In this document: positions 44,501-56,688 of the stretch, one piece after another | Layout: each line of letters starts with the position of its first letter | Position numbering within the stretch: the stretch's first letter is position 1 | Source: Isoetes taiwanensis | Taxonomy: Eukaryota; Streptophyta; Lycopodiopsida; Isoetales; Isoetaceae | Length of the DNA stretch: 64,000 bases | Direction: 5' to 3' | NCBI GenBank assembly: GCA_021234155.1 | Contig: JAJEKV010000027.1 | Span: forward strand, 9,399,448-9,463,447 | Notes under the pieces: model-generated | What the model saw: only the letters and a program-made list of their open reading frames with translations | What the model was told of the DNA's origin: nothing | Databases searched by the model: none | Made by a program: the position numbers and the translations under genes

Positions 44501-47495
44501 TCCCCAAGGCCCTGGGGACGGACGGGCCACCTCCCCTCTCCGGAACTGCGATTTGGCTCTGCCAATGGACTCAAAACATCCACATTACCCTGGGGACTAA
44601 GTTCCGTGGCCAGAAGACCACCCGACCTCCAAGAAGCGCCAAAGTAGCTCACGTCCATCACACTCGTAGTCAATTGGCCTAGGATGTGGATGCCGGATAC
44701 TCTCGTGGAGGGCGTGATTGTTTCTTTCTTTTGCAAAACCGACCTTGTAACTTGCTCCCTAGGGTAATTTCACCATTCGGACGACTTGGCGGGGGTTGAT
44801 TTGCCATTCGAACCTCCCGGTGCCCAAGCGACAAAACATCTGCGGTTTCTACAAGGTCGAGCCTCGGGGCGCCCGCGGTTTGACAAGTTCTCTGGGACCG
44901 ATCCTCGAATCTTTTGGGCCTTCCCGAAGAGGGGCCTGAATGGAGGATCCGATTGGGATAGGGAAACCGGGCTCCGGAGGGTGGTCACAAGGGAGCCCAG
45001 GCACTCGGGAACTCCCCCCGACACAGGATTTTGATGGCGTTGAGAGGGGCATGGAAGGATGGCCTCGTTGTGTGCCTCGTGGATGTCCGCTCATGCCAAG
45101 CTGGGGAATGGCTTTTCTCCGGAGGATGGTGAGGAGGCACCTCCGAGATGGCTTACTTCCCCTCGGCGGTTTTTTTCCCATTTATGGGCTGCATTGGCGC
45201 CCCCGCCCCCTCCCGGATGAAGAGGTTCTCCCAAGCCTTTGTCTCTGGAGGTATGAAGGTATGCTTGTTGTTCCTTACCCAGTTGCAACAAAGATGGATT
45301 TTGGATCGGGAGCTCTCCCCTTTTTCCCATGGTTTTTAATCGAGGCCGATGGTTGTGTTCTAGCTCACGCTTTGTGCTTTGGGTTTAAGGGCCTCTTGTT
45401 TGGACTCTCCTGGTCCGGGACTTGATCCCTTATGTACTTGGTCCCATAACCCCATTGGGTTCCCACAGAAGTGGACGTTAAAATTTTTCCTTCCTTCCTT
45501 CCTTCTTCCTCTTGTGAGGATCCTGCAAGGTGTTGGCCTCGTTTGACTTGGGGGAGGGTGCCATCTCTCGGTTGCCCAAAACGGGCTGCCCCGGCTGTTC
45601 TAATGCTAACCCTTTGATCTAGACTTTCTCAAAAATTCCGAAATTGCTGGCATTGTCTTTGGAGATGAATTAGGAATCCAAACAATCAAAAATCAGAATT
45701 TATTTTTACCTTAATGCATTAATTACTTAATTTATGAATGTCTTGCCATTTACCAAAAATCCCCAGACTTCTAATTGCCACATCGGGAGGAGGACAGGCC
45801 CAAACTTCCGTTCGTCAATTCCCATTGCTCAGGTTCTCGGCCACGCGGCTTCGGGCGAGTCCCAACTGCAGCAGACTAAGACTTCGGCCCCCAAAGCGCC
45901 AAACCCTTCTAGAACACGGCAAACTCCACGGGGTTTTGCGTTTGGGAGGCCCTCTCCTTACCGAGATTCGGGACCTTGCGCCGTGACTTGGCGTGGAGTG
46001 GGGGTGTTGAGCCAGAGCACGGACCCTAAAATCCCCGGGCCGCTTGCCCCTTTCCTCTCCCCAAGGCCACAGGGGCCGGGCGGACCCACCTCCCCTCCCC
46101 GGAACTGCGATTTGGCTCTGCCAATGGACTCAAAACATCGACATTACCGTGGGGACCAAGTTCCGTGGCCAGAAGACCACCCGACCTCCAAGAAGCGCCA
46201 AAGTAGCTCACGTCCATCACACTCGTAGTCAATTGGCCTAGGATGTGGATGCCGGATACTCTCGTGGAGGGCGTGAGTGTTTCTTTCTTTTGTAAAACCG
46301 ACCTTGTAACTTGCTCCCTAGGGTAATTTCACCATTCCGGACGACTTGGCAGGGTCGATTTGCCATTCCGGAGCCTCCCCGGTGCCCGAACGACAAAACA
46401 CTGCGGTTTCTACAAGGCCGACCTCAGGACGCCCCGCGGTTTGACAAGTTCTACCGGACCGATATGGAATCTTTTGGGCCTTCCCGAAGAGGGGCCCCTG
46501 AACGGAGGATCCAACGGTTGGATAGGGGCAGGGCTCGGGAGGTGGTCATTAGCGTCTGGCCCCTCGGGGGCCGCCCGGGAAGGGCTGCCTCGGGAACTTT
46601 TTTGATCCCGCCTCACGGGGTCCGGACTCTCCCCTATTGTGAGGGATCCCCGCAAGGTCTTGGCCTCGTTTGACTTGGGGAGGGTGCGGCTCGGTTGCCC
46701 ATAGCGGGCTGCCCGACCGTTCTAATGCTAACCCTTTGACCTAGACCTTCTCCAAAAATTCCAAAAATTGGGCTCGTCTTTGGAGATGAATTAGGAATCC
46801 AGGTGGCAAAAAATCAAATTTATTTTCGTACAATGCATTAATTACACAATTTATGAATGTCTTGCCACTACAAAAAGCCCCCGGACTTCTAATTGCCACA
46901 TCGGGAGGAGGACAGGCCCAAACTCCGTTCCGCTCGGTTTCCATTGCTCCGCGTTTCGGCGGCGGCTTCGGCCGTCCCAAGCCGCAACAGACCAAGACTT
47001 CGGCCTCCAAAATGCAAATCCTTCTAGAACGACAACTCCACGGGGTTTCGTTTGAAGGCCCTCTCCTTACCCCCAGTTTGGCGGGACCTTGGCGCCCGTG
47101 ACTTGGCGTGGAGTGGGGGTGTTGGCCTTGAGCACGGACCCTAAAATCCCCCCTAAGGCGCTTTGCTCGAATTTCCTCTCCCCAAGGCCACGGGGGCCGG
47201 ACCCGTCTCCCCTCTCGGGAGCAGCGATTTGGCTCTGCCCGATGGACTCGAAGCGTCGACATTGCCCTAGGGACCAAGTTACGTGGCGAGAGACCAAAGC
47301 TTCGGCCCCCCAAAGCGAAAACCCTTCTAGAACCTAGCAACTCCACGGGGTTTCGTTTGGGAGGCCCTCTCCTTGTCGAGATTCGATCGGGGACCTTTGG
47401 AGTGTCTTGGCGTGGAGGGGGGTGTTGGCCTTGAGGCGGGGACCCTAAAATCCCCTAAGCTAGTTGCCCCAAATTCAGAGTTCATTACAAGTTAA
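41565..47495. repeat. R1 repeat, array B (leader plus five units)
   Basis: Leader copy 2 (41565-41837) is followed by R1 landmarks CTAAC(C/A)CTTTGA(C/T)CTAGAC at 41838, 42949, 44053, 45606 and 46728. Periods are 1111, 1104, 1553 and 1122; the long one contains a ~480-bp insertion. Units share the order described for array A at high identity. The longest minus-strand frames (183 residues at 42384-42935 and 201 at 46741-47346) overlap different parts of the unit in different copies. Confidence 0.9.
45030..45510 (+). other. ~480-bp insertion inside an R1 unit
   Basis: Sequence absent from the other R1 units, starting near GATTTTGATGGCGTTGAGAG and ending in a (TTCC)n microsatellite (about 45482-45506). 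A plus frame across it reads GLHWRPRPLPDEEVLPSLCL. It could be a fragment of a gene or element; I cannot name it. No clear target duplication was found. Confidence 0.45.
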
Positions 47496-47496
47496 T

Positions 47497-48390
47497 TATG
47501 CCATCCATGTCAAATAGCTTTAGGGAGCGATCCGTTGAACAAGGGCATTCTCTCTATCCATATGCCTTGATCTTGAAACACAACCATCATCACAAGCAAC
47601 CAAATCTAAACCCACCCCCAACCCATGATGGTCTTTTGCTTTTCGTAGAATCATTTATCTTCATTCTAGTAGTTATGATGCTTTTACAAATCATTTATCT
47701 TCATTCTAATAGTTATGATGCTTATATTCTCAATGCAATCTTAGACCAAGTATAACGTCCAAACGACCAAGGTCAACCCCAAGTACAGCGATCCCACAAA
47801 CTCCATTCCTTTGACCTTAGCTAACCCTTTGACCTAGACCTTCTCCTAGAAAATTCCAAAAATTGGGTCGTGTCTTTGGAGATGAATTAGGAATCGGTGG
47901 CAAAAAATCAGAATTTATTTTTCCACAATGCATTAATTACAATTTATAAATGTCTTGCCCCTTTGCAAAAGCCCCCCCACTTCTAATTGCCACATCGGAG
48001 GAGGGCGGGCCCAAACTTCCGTTCCGTCGGTTCCCCATTGCTCTGCGTTCTCGGCGCGGCTTCGGCCAGTCCCAATCGCAAGAGACCAAGACTTCGGCCC
48101 CAAAATGCAAACCCTTCTAGAACACGGCAACTCCACGGGGTTTTACGTTTAGGAGGCCCTCTCCTTGTCGGTTGGGGGGACCTTGCTTGTATGTCTTGGC
48201 GATGGAGTGGGGTGTTGAGCCGCAGTGGGGACCCTAAAATCGTTGCTTGCCCCGGATTTCCTCTCCCCAAGGCCCTTGGGGCCCGGATGGCCACCTCCCC
48301 TCTCGGATCATGATTTGGCTCTACCAATGGACTCGAGCGTCGACATTGCCACGGGGACCAATTTTAGGTGGGGAAGACCACTTATGTTCA
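47497..48390. repeat. R1 leader copy 3 plus one R1 unit
   Basis: The leader (47497-47820) repeats CCATGTCAAATAGCTTTAGG and the doubled TTTATCTTCATTCTA block. The R1 unit follows from CTAACCCTTTGACC at 47821 to about 48390, where it is cut off about half way. Confidence 0.85.
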
Positions 48391-48404
48391 CCCAATTAAG
48401 AAAT

Positions 48405-48880
48405 GAGTTTTGGCGTCGGCATTATCGTGCATCGCGGCGTATTTTGTTATAGCGACGTCATTTACATTATTTTTTATTTTTTAGTTGTGACATGTTTGAT
48501 ACTGGGGCATGTTTGAGCCTAGAGGCAATGCTTGAGCCTAAGAGGCTTGTTTGAACCTAGGTGGCATGTTAGACCCCTAAAGGAAATGCAACGCCTACAT
48601 GTGGTATTTTGTTATTGCGACGTCATATACGGTATATTTTATTTTAGTATGTGACCTGTTTGATCCCAGGTCGCATGTTTGAGACACACGTCATGTTTGA
48701 ACCTAGTTAACATGTTTGATGTAAGTGGCATATTTTAGCCCGTGTAATGTGAGCCTAGGTGGCAACATGTCATTGTGGACGCCATGTGTTGTATTTTTTC
48801 TCTACTTTATGTGGCATATATTTGATCTTCTATTGGAGCCTAGGTGGCATGTTCTAGTCTAGGGGCAACGCTTGAGCCTA
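48405..48880 (-). repeat. Compound repeat with inverted CATGCC-minisatellite remnants
   Basis: Three ~180-bp compound units each contain TATTTTGTTATNGCGACGTCA or a variant, then an A/T stretch, then GAGCCTAGGTGGCATGTT-type minisatellite units in inverted orientation. It is the most diverged minisatellite block of the window. Confidence 0.7.
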
Positions 48881-48889
48881 TGTGGCTTC

Positions 48890-49265
48890 TTTGAGCCCAT
48901 GTTCCACCCGTTTCTTTATTCCTCCGATATAATGTATACCAAAGGGGAGAAAAAAAGAATTGAATTGAATGGGTTTTATTGCACACGAAGACCAATAGAC
49001 ATAGCTTTGTCGGAAAGGATTGCACCGAGGATGTGCATAATATTTGACATATAGAATTTAATGATCGTCTCCTCTAGGTGCTAACTAGGAGTCGTCATTG
49101 TTAGCATTGCCAACATTTGTATTAAAATGCACAAGTACATCGTATTTCGTGGAATTGCTCGGTGTAAGATCTTGATGAGAACTGGTGGTCCAACCTCTTG
49201 ATGCTCGTTTTACGGTGAGTTTGAATGCCTTGATGCAGCGGGCTCTTCGAACGTTATTGACTCCT
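48890..49265. other. No gene recognised
   Basis: Possibly the continuation of the CACTA relic's 3' region on the minus strand, but nothing readable. Confidence 0.3.
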
Positions 49266-49269
49266 CTAG

Positions 49270-50568
49270 CACAACACCTTGGAATATTGAGGCGCCCCTG
49301 TGTAGTTTGTATGATAAACCACCATGTTGGGTCTTAAAGAAAAAATCCTGGTCAAAGAAGCCGGACGGGAGATTGATATTGATGGTCTAAATTTTGAAGT
49401 GGATATGTATATGTGTGTACTGTTCACGGTTATGCGGAAGGACAAGCGTCTCAATACCGGGGTACATCTTGCTAGAGTTGACAAATAAAAAAGCCACTTG
49501 TTCTATCATACTTTCTTTAGGCCTGGCCCCTTAATTGAAGGTCAAACCAATCGACATCGAATATGAAGGTCTTAAAATTGCCATCAACATCCACCTCCAT
49601 TATAGTCTTTTTTAACCTCCCGACCCAATCACGGGTGGCTTCCTCGCCCGATTACGATCGGCAACACTTGATTGAAACTCCAACGTGAATGATGCCATGA
49701 CTCATGATCCACAAGTCTTCACCGTATGTCAAGAGAACTCACACGATAGTGGGTCCCATGCCACCATATCGGGGAGTAAGATATATCTTGTCAAAAGCAC
49801 CATTAATGTCAATAGATACAATAACATCAAAAGAAAATACTCAATTTCGACATCAACATAATTTGTTGCAACTACCTTTTCATGACACCTTATCGTATGC
49901 CCATTCCGTAGCTGTAATATAACGCCTTTGTAATATGCATCGGTCAAAGCTGTAGTACCCATTGTCTTTCCATCTTGTCCCAAGCAAGGGTTCATATCCA
50001 TCGCAGGGCAGGGGCTCGTCTATTATGTCGTCTCCATTCATGCCTCTTCTCTTGCATTTCTTCCTTTGCGTTCTCATAACGAGCAATCCATTTTGCCATT
50101 GGTGCCGAATTGTAAAGAAGAAATTGATTAACCTTATTGATCATATCAGGCGGAAATGACTTCTGCATACCATTGCCTTCTGCCACTACCCCCACAATCT
50201 TCTCGTCCCCTTCATCACTCCATAAGCGAGGTGCATCTGGATGTACGACGGAAATATATTCTGTCATATAGAAAAGTGACTCTTTTGCAAGCCATCCCTC
50301 TGCCATACTACCTTCAGGACGTGCTCTTTGACGCACCATATCCTTCAATACCTTCATAAACATTTCCAAGGAAAACATCCATCTCGCATGTACAGTTCCC
50401 GCGAGCTCCACTTCCTCAATAAGATGTACCAAAAGATGGGTTTGACTGTCAAGAAAGCTCGAAGGAAACTCCTTCTCCAACAAGCAACATGCCTCTGCCA
50501 TTTTCACTTTCATCTCTTCAATTTTGTCTTTCGGTATAGTTTTTTTTACACATCCACCTATGAGGTCC

Positions 50569-50569
<1 letters not shown>
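49270..50569 (-). pseudogene. CACTA (En/Spm) TNP2-like transposase, C-terminal part
   Basis: From 50569 down, one open frame reads DLIGGCVKKTIPKDKIEEMK, then CCLLEKEFPSSFLDSQTHLL, VHLIEEVELAGTVHARWMFS and RPEGSMAEGW. This L-E-x-x-F-P-x-x-F, H-L-x-E-E-V-x-L-x-G and P-E-G-S-x-A-E-G pattern is the DUF4218 domain that follows the TNP2 catalytic domain in plant CACTA transposases. The frame stays open to 49992. Further down, after shifts, NFKTFIFDVDWFDLQLRG (about 49540-49600) fits the adjacent DUF4216 domain. Upstream the sequence stops at an A35 tract, so the catalytic part is missing. No terminal CACTA repeats were found nearby. Confidence 0.8.

Positions 50570-50604
<35 letters not shown>
50570..50604. 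repeat. A35 homopolymer at the transposase break
   Basis: A run of 35 A joins the truncated TNP2-like frame to the first copy of a large duplication. A related A-rich boundary (AAAAACCCTA) starts the second copy, and an A22 tract (56387-56408) ends it. Confidence 0.95.
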
Positions 50605-50606
<2 letters not shown>

Positions 50607-53147
50607 CGGCTTGGACTAGCCTAAACTAGCACAAACATCAGCATTGGTCAATCCCTCCGCTGTCTTATCTGGCCATACATGGACAACGAAGTCCAAGATG
50701 GTACCAACCCTCCAAGGTCTTATGCCAAGATCTGATACATTTCAGCCTTTGGATCTAGATCATCCAATGGTAAAACAAGATAACATATGTTGTTCATAAA
50801 CTAAGAATGTTTAGAGTTTAAAACAAATCTTCATGCTATATTGATGCATATAACAAAGAGTAAGAGGCCACTAATCTACATAAAGAATAGAAACGTTACC
50901 AAAAGGCCATTAGTTTACATAGAGAATAGAGCACTTGCCCGCTAGTTGACCATAAACTTGATCAGTTGTACAAACCAATATATCATAGAGCAGGTCAACC
51001 TCCTTAGAATTCTACAAACCAATATATCATAGAGCAGGTCGACCTTCTTAGAATTCTGTACAGTAGTATTCTATACAGAGGGCTTTGCCCATAGAAACTA
51101 GGAAAACTTGGACTATTGTTTAAATTGATAGCTAGAAATGATATGATCTAATCGGATCTATTTGAGACATTTTATGCACCGCTTTAACAAGCAACATCTT
51201 TCTTTTTGTTACACCAGCCCAATGTTAAGATGTTCTCAACCAAGCCAATTGTGTAAAAATATCAAATTTTATCTAGACTTTATCTAGTTTTCAAGTCGGA
51301 TGCTCCACGAGTAGCCTTTGATTAAAACAGCATTAGCGCTTGGTACTCATTTTCTTCATTTCCACCATCATCTACGCCTTATCCAAGACATCAAGGACAG
51401 AAAAACACCACAATGGGAAGAGAGGCCCGTACCTGCAGCCAATCAGTACACTGTTAGCATGATTATGGTAACAATGCAAGGGCCAAAAGGTACATTAGGC
51501 CTCTCGGTTCATCACCGATTGCCCATTGTGATCCTTTTTGCCCTTAAAGTTAGAATAAAGCTATATGAAAAAAAATCAAATGATATGAAATATATGGCAG
51601 GATCATAAGAATCACGTAAAATGTACATGCTTTTTTACTAAAACACTTTCAAAAAAGAAAGCAAAATCTCGAGTCACTAATTCAAAAGGTTGAAACTATC
51701 CAAGGAAAAGATTGAAACTAACGTCCTTGCTTCCCAACCAAGTATTTCAATCCAAGCACTTATCTTTAGATTATAGGCATATAATATAAAGTATAAATAG
51801 AAAAATGACCCGGGATCACATTTACAAATTTTACGGTATACGCCGGGTAAGACCCAAAATCATCCAAATTAATGGATTAAGCATTGTGACACTATCTTTG
51901 CTCAAACTCCATATTTTTCTCCATTTTAGTCAAACAGTTTGTTGATGTGAAGCAATGTATCTTGCAGCCCAAGAAAAGTCGTTTTTCAAAGCTGAACTAG
52001 ATCCCACTAGATGCCTATAGAACATAAAAATCCGTGGAAAGCCGGGTCTCATGCTCTCGGAAAGCTTGCGCTTAAACTTACATAAACAAAGATAAGCGGC
52101 ATGCCATAGTGGCTTAGAAAATATCCTCACGTGGCTTTTTCCATTATCTTGTTGCATTCAATGCCTAACAAGGCTAAGGGCTGGAATTGGAAGACTCACC
52201 TCATAAATGCCATGTGGAGATATGCCGCCCTGCCATAAACCTTCTTGACCATATATGTAACACTTGCTACCATAATGACCATATATACGTTCAACATATA
52301 CGCCCTAGATTCTTAAATTTATTGAAGGCATCCGGTTGCCAATCCGCACTATCTAGCTCAATCTTCAAAACAACGATGTTCTCATGATATAGAAACTTGC
52401 TACTTACAATCACTTAGTCGTGTTGGAGAACACCCAAATAGACAATACATTTGTGAATCAACATTACTTGCAGATAAATATAAATGTTATGCACCAATGG
52501 TCAATGAAAAAATCAAACTTCAGGTTAACTGCAAGCCTCTTTAGACGTGATAAGAGAAGTATAACTTCATGCACCTTTAATACTCCACGGAAACGTAACT
52601 AGATAAGAGCCCCATGCATGTCAAGAGTATGAGCCATTTCCAAAAAGTACATGCCATAATAATCATTTCATGCAAGCATGTTTGCTCCTTGACATCCACA
52701 TGTCAAGCATGCACTTCAAAAACATGCATGCATATGCTTTATCATATAGGAACCTCATTTTAAATAATCCCTTCATTATTTGTTATGAAATGGTTCACCA
52801 AACCACTTACTTATCACCAAAGCTTTTCCTTTCAAAAGAAACATTCACTCTGGATTTAATAATATAAATTAAATGGAGACCTTAAAACCAAAGTGCAGGG
52901 TATTTCCAAGTGGCACCACACTAGGTCTTCTGCACTAAAGGTAAATACTGGCCATTGCATAATATTCAACTAAAATTGCCTTCATAATTGCAAAGTGCAA
53001 AGTGCTTTGCCTAAGTGATATGTAGTCAAGTGTTCCAAAAAAGCAATCAAATACCTTTGTTCAATCACGCCTTCTAGGAAACGGGGCTCCGCTTTCAAAA
53101 AATATGAGCATCCGCTTTCAAGAATATTAAGAAAAAACCCTACCTCC
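50605..53147. repeat. Large direct duplication, copy 1 (~2.5 kb)
   Basis: Starts GGCTTGGACTAGCCTAAACT and ends ATATTAAGAAAAAACCCT. Copy 2 begins 3249 bp further on. The content is intron-like AT-rich sequence with a minus-strand exon-like patch at about 52180-52400 (with SPHGIYE followed by a GTGAGT donor in both copies). The gene is not recognised. Confidence 0.85.
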
Positions 53148-53850
53148 TACCCTAGGAAGAGGCATACACATTGATAATTGTAATCATAGGGGCGGACCCT
53201 TACCATTACAGCCAGAGTCATGCCTCACCCTATGATTCTCCATGCCCAACTTGAAGTTATAATTAAGCAATTGCAAGATCAAGTTCCCATTAAACCCTTT
53301 TGAATTTATTGGTATAGATCCGAGAGGCAAGAGAGGCCAAATGGCAATAGAGATAACTTATCTCTCCCAATTTATTGATGTAAATTTGAGTGGCAAGAGA
53401 GGCCAAGTGGCAATAGAGATGAAACATCTCTTGTCTCATATACCAAACGCATTTCAAGTACATTTTCATTTACGGTGCAAAATGATAGAGCATGTACCTT
53501 TTCATTTCGATGCAACATGGGTAGTAGAGTATGTGCGTCTTGTATAGCACCGATGTTGCCATCCATTTATCCCGAGATTTTGTTCCTTTATTCCATGTAA
53601 TACTATGGTTTAAATTCAAGATCCTCCCCATCTCCCAAGAAACCATTTCGTAGGTAACACTATCCTAAACTCATATTCTTCCTGGATAGCATATCATGCC
53701 TGTAATATTATAAGCACATAGCTCACTGTTAGAAAACTCAACTCATATAAAAAGCCATACTTTATATAACTATACAAGTACATCAGCAAGAAGGCCAAAC
53801 CAAAGAAGGATGGCAACACTGGTAAGACCAATGCACGTATGTCATGAAAA
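53148..53850. other. Spacer between the duplicated copies
   Basis: 704 bp without a counterpart elsewhere in the window. It contains a 66-bp-spaced duplication of GGCAAGAGAGGCCAA(A/G)TGGC (53326 and 53392). No gene is recognised. Confidence 0.5.
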
Positions 53851-56413
53851 ACCCTAGGCTTGGACTAGCCTAAACTAGCACAAACATCAAGATTGGTCAA
53901 TCCCTCCTCATTGCCTTTATCCGCCATACATGGACAACGAAGTCCAAGATGGTACCAACCCTCCAAGGTCTTATGCCAAGATCTGATACATTTCAGCCTT
54001 TGGAACTAGATCATCCAATGGTAAAACAAGATAACATATGTTGTTCATAAACTAAGAATGTTTAGAGTTTAAAACAAATCTTCATGCTATATTGATGCAT
54101 ATAACAGTAGCAAGAGGCCACTAATCTACATAAAGAATAGAACAGCCCAAAAGGCCATTAGTTTACATAGAGAATAGAGCACTTGCCCGCTAGTTGACCA
54201 TAAACTTCTGATCGCTTGTACAAACCAATATATCATAGAGCGGTCAACCTCCTTAGAATTCTACAAACCAATATATTATAGAGCAGGTCCACCTTCTTAG
54301 AATTCCCCAGACAAGAGTATTCTACAGAGGGCTTTGCCCATAGAAACTAGGAAAAACTTGGACTATTGTTTAAATTGATAGCTAGAAATGATATGATCTA
54401 ATCAGATCTATTTGAGACATTTTATGCACCGCTTTTAACAAGCAACATCTTTCTTTTGTTACACCAGCCCAATGTTAAGATGTTCTCAACCAAGCCAATT
54501 GTATAAAAATATCAAATTTTATCTAGACTTTATCTAGTTTTCAAGTCGGATGCTCCACGAAGTAGCCTTTGATTAAAAACAACATTAGCACTTGGTACTC
54601 ATTTTCTTCGCCTTCCACCATCATCTACAAACTTTTATCCAAGACATCAAGGACGTAAAAACACCACAATGGGAAGAGAGGCCCGCACTGCAGCCAATCA
54701 AGATTAATCGTTAGCATGATTATGGTAACAATGCAAGGGCCAAAGGTACATTAGGCCTCTCGCTCATCACCCATTGCCCATTGTGATCCTTTTGCCCTTA
54801 AAGTTAGAATAAAGCTANNNNNNNNNNNNNNNNNNNNNNNNNNNNNNNNNNNNNNNNNNNNNNNNNNNNNNNNNNNNNNNNNNNNNNNNNNNNNNNNNNN
54901 NNNNNNNNNNNNNNNNNTGAAAAAAATCAAATGATATGAAATATATAAGCGAGGATCATAAGAATCACGAAATGTACATGCTTTTTCTAAAACACTTTCA
55001 AATGACAAAATCTCGGAGTCACTAATTCAAAGAGTTGAAAGCTATCCAAGGAAAGGTTGAAACTAACGTCCTTGCTACAACAGAGTATTTCAGTCAAGCA
55101 CTTATCTTTTGAATTATGACGCGCATATAAAGTATAAATAAATGACCGAGTCCGTTACGACTTTACGGTATCGTCGGTAAGACCCAAAATCATCGATTAA
55201 TGGTTAAGCATTGTGACACTTGTCTTTGCTCCAAACTCCATATTTTCTCCATTTAGTCAACGGATTTGTTGATGTAAACAATGTCTTGCGGCCGAGAAGA
55301 AAATGCGTTTTCAAAGGCTGGTAGATCATTAAAACCCTATAGAACATAAAATCCGACGGGTCTCATGCTCACGAAGCTTGCGCTAAACTTACATAAGCGG
55401 CCATGGCATATAGTAGCTTAAAATATCCTCCACAGGCTTTTCCATTATTGCATTCAATACCCTCTTTAGCTAAAATTTTGGAATTAGGAAGACTCACCTC
55501 ATAAATGCCATGTGGAGATGTCTGGTCACGCCCATAAACTTCTTGACTGTACATAACAACACACCATACGATATATCGTTCAACATATCGCCCTAGATTC
55601 TTAAATTTAATAGAGCGCCGGTTTGCCAATCGGCACTATCTAGCTCAATCTTCAAAATACTTGATGTTCTCCTTGATATGAAACTTGCTACTTACAATCA
55701 CTTGAGTAGGTATTTGGAGAACACAAATAGACAATACATTTTGTGAATCAGCATTACTTGCGAGATAAATATAAATATTGTACGGCAATGGTCAATAAAT
55801 CAAACTTGAGTTAACTTCAAGCCTCTTTAGACGTGATAAAGAGAGTATAACTTCTTTAATACTCACGGAAACGTAACTGGGTAAGAGCCCATGCATGTCA
55901 AGAGTATGAGCCATTTCCAAAAAGTACATGCCATAATAATCATTTCATGCGAGCATGTTTTTATCGCCAATATCCACATGTCAAGCGCACTTCAAAGTAT
56001 ACATGCCTTATAGCACTATCATATAGGAACCTCATTTTAAATAATCCTTCATTATTTGTTGTAGAATGGTTCACCAAACCATACATATCACGAAGCTTTT
56101 CAAAGGAAACATTACTAAGTTTAATAATATAAATTAAATGAGACTAACATAAAACCAAAGCGGGGTATTTCCAAGTGGCACCACACTAGGTCTACGCACT
56201 AAAGGTAAATCGGCCATGCATAATATTCAACTAAAATTGCCTTCATAATTTACCAAAGTGCAAAATTAGCACAGCAGTGATAATCGGTGTTCCACATAGC
56301 AGGTGATCAATCTACTTTGTTCAATCCTTGCCTTCTAGAAGCTGGGTGCAGTTTTCATAAAATATGAGCATACGCTCAAGAATATTAAAAAAAAAAAAAA
56401 AAAAAAAACCCTA
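53851..56413. repeat. Large direct duplication, copy 2 (~2.5 kb, with gap)
   Basis: Follows copy 1 in order throughout, with many 1-10-base indels and substitutions. The minus-strand patch at 55369-55629 reads IKFKNLGRYVERYIVWCVVM then YGRDQTSPHGIYE before GTGAGT, cleaner than in copy 1, so it could be an exon of an unidentified gene. It ends at an A22 tract and CCCTAAAT. Confidence 0.85.
54818..54917. other. Assembly gap (100 N)
   Basis: Exactly 100 N, the usual placeholder for a gap of unknown size. In copy 1 the two flanks (AATAAAGCTA and TGAAAAAAA) are only about 2 bp apart. Confidence 1.
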
Positions 56414-56688
56414 AATAAAATAGGCGGACCACTAAATCAACGGGTAACAACCTTATTGATAGGCACTTAATGCCTCAATGGTCCTTGTCTAAAACTCGAG
56501 CATGAAGAGCGCATGATCCAAACACCAAATATAGTATGGAGTTTACATTTTAATAGTAGTGCATATATGAACTTAATTTAGCACATACGAGAACTTATGC
56601 AGGTCATGGGACTTTAACCCGATCGACTCCCGGTACTTGTAGATGCGGTTCGCAATGATTGCATATAACTGGTTGGTCTTCTAAGGCC
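56414..56688. other. No gene recognised
   Basis: Short unassigned stretch between the duplication and a minus-strand coding segment. Confidence 0.3.

Noticed and set aside
44940-45425. 161-codon plus frame across the R1 insertion
   Set aside because: It starts in R1 repeat sequence and runs into the insertion; an alternative frame is equally open, so coding status cannot be supported.
46741-47346. 201-codon minus-strand frame as a gene
   Set aside because: Longest frame in the window but R1-derived, Arg/Pro/Gly-rich, and not conserved in frame between units.
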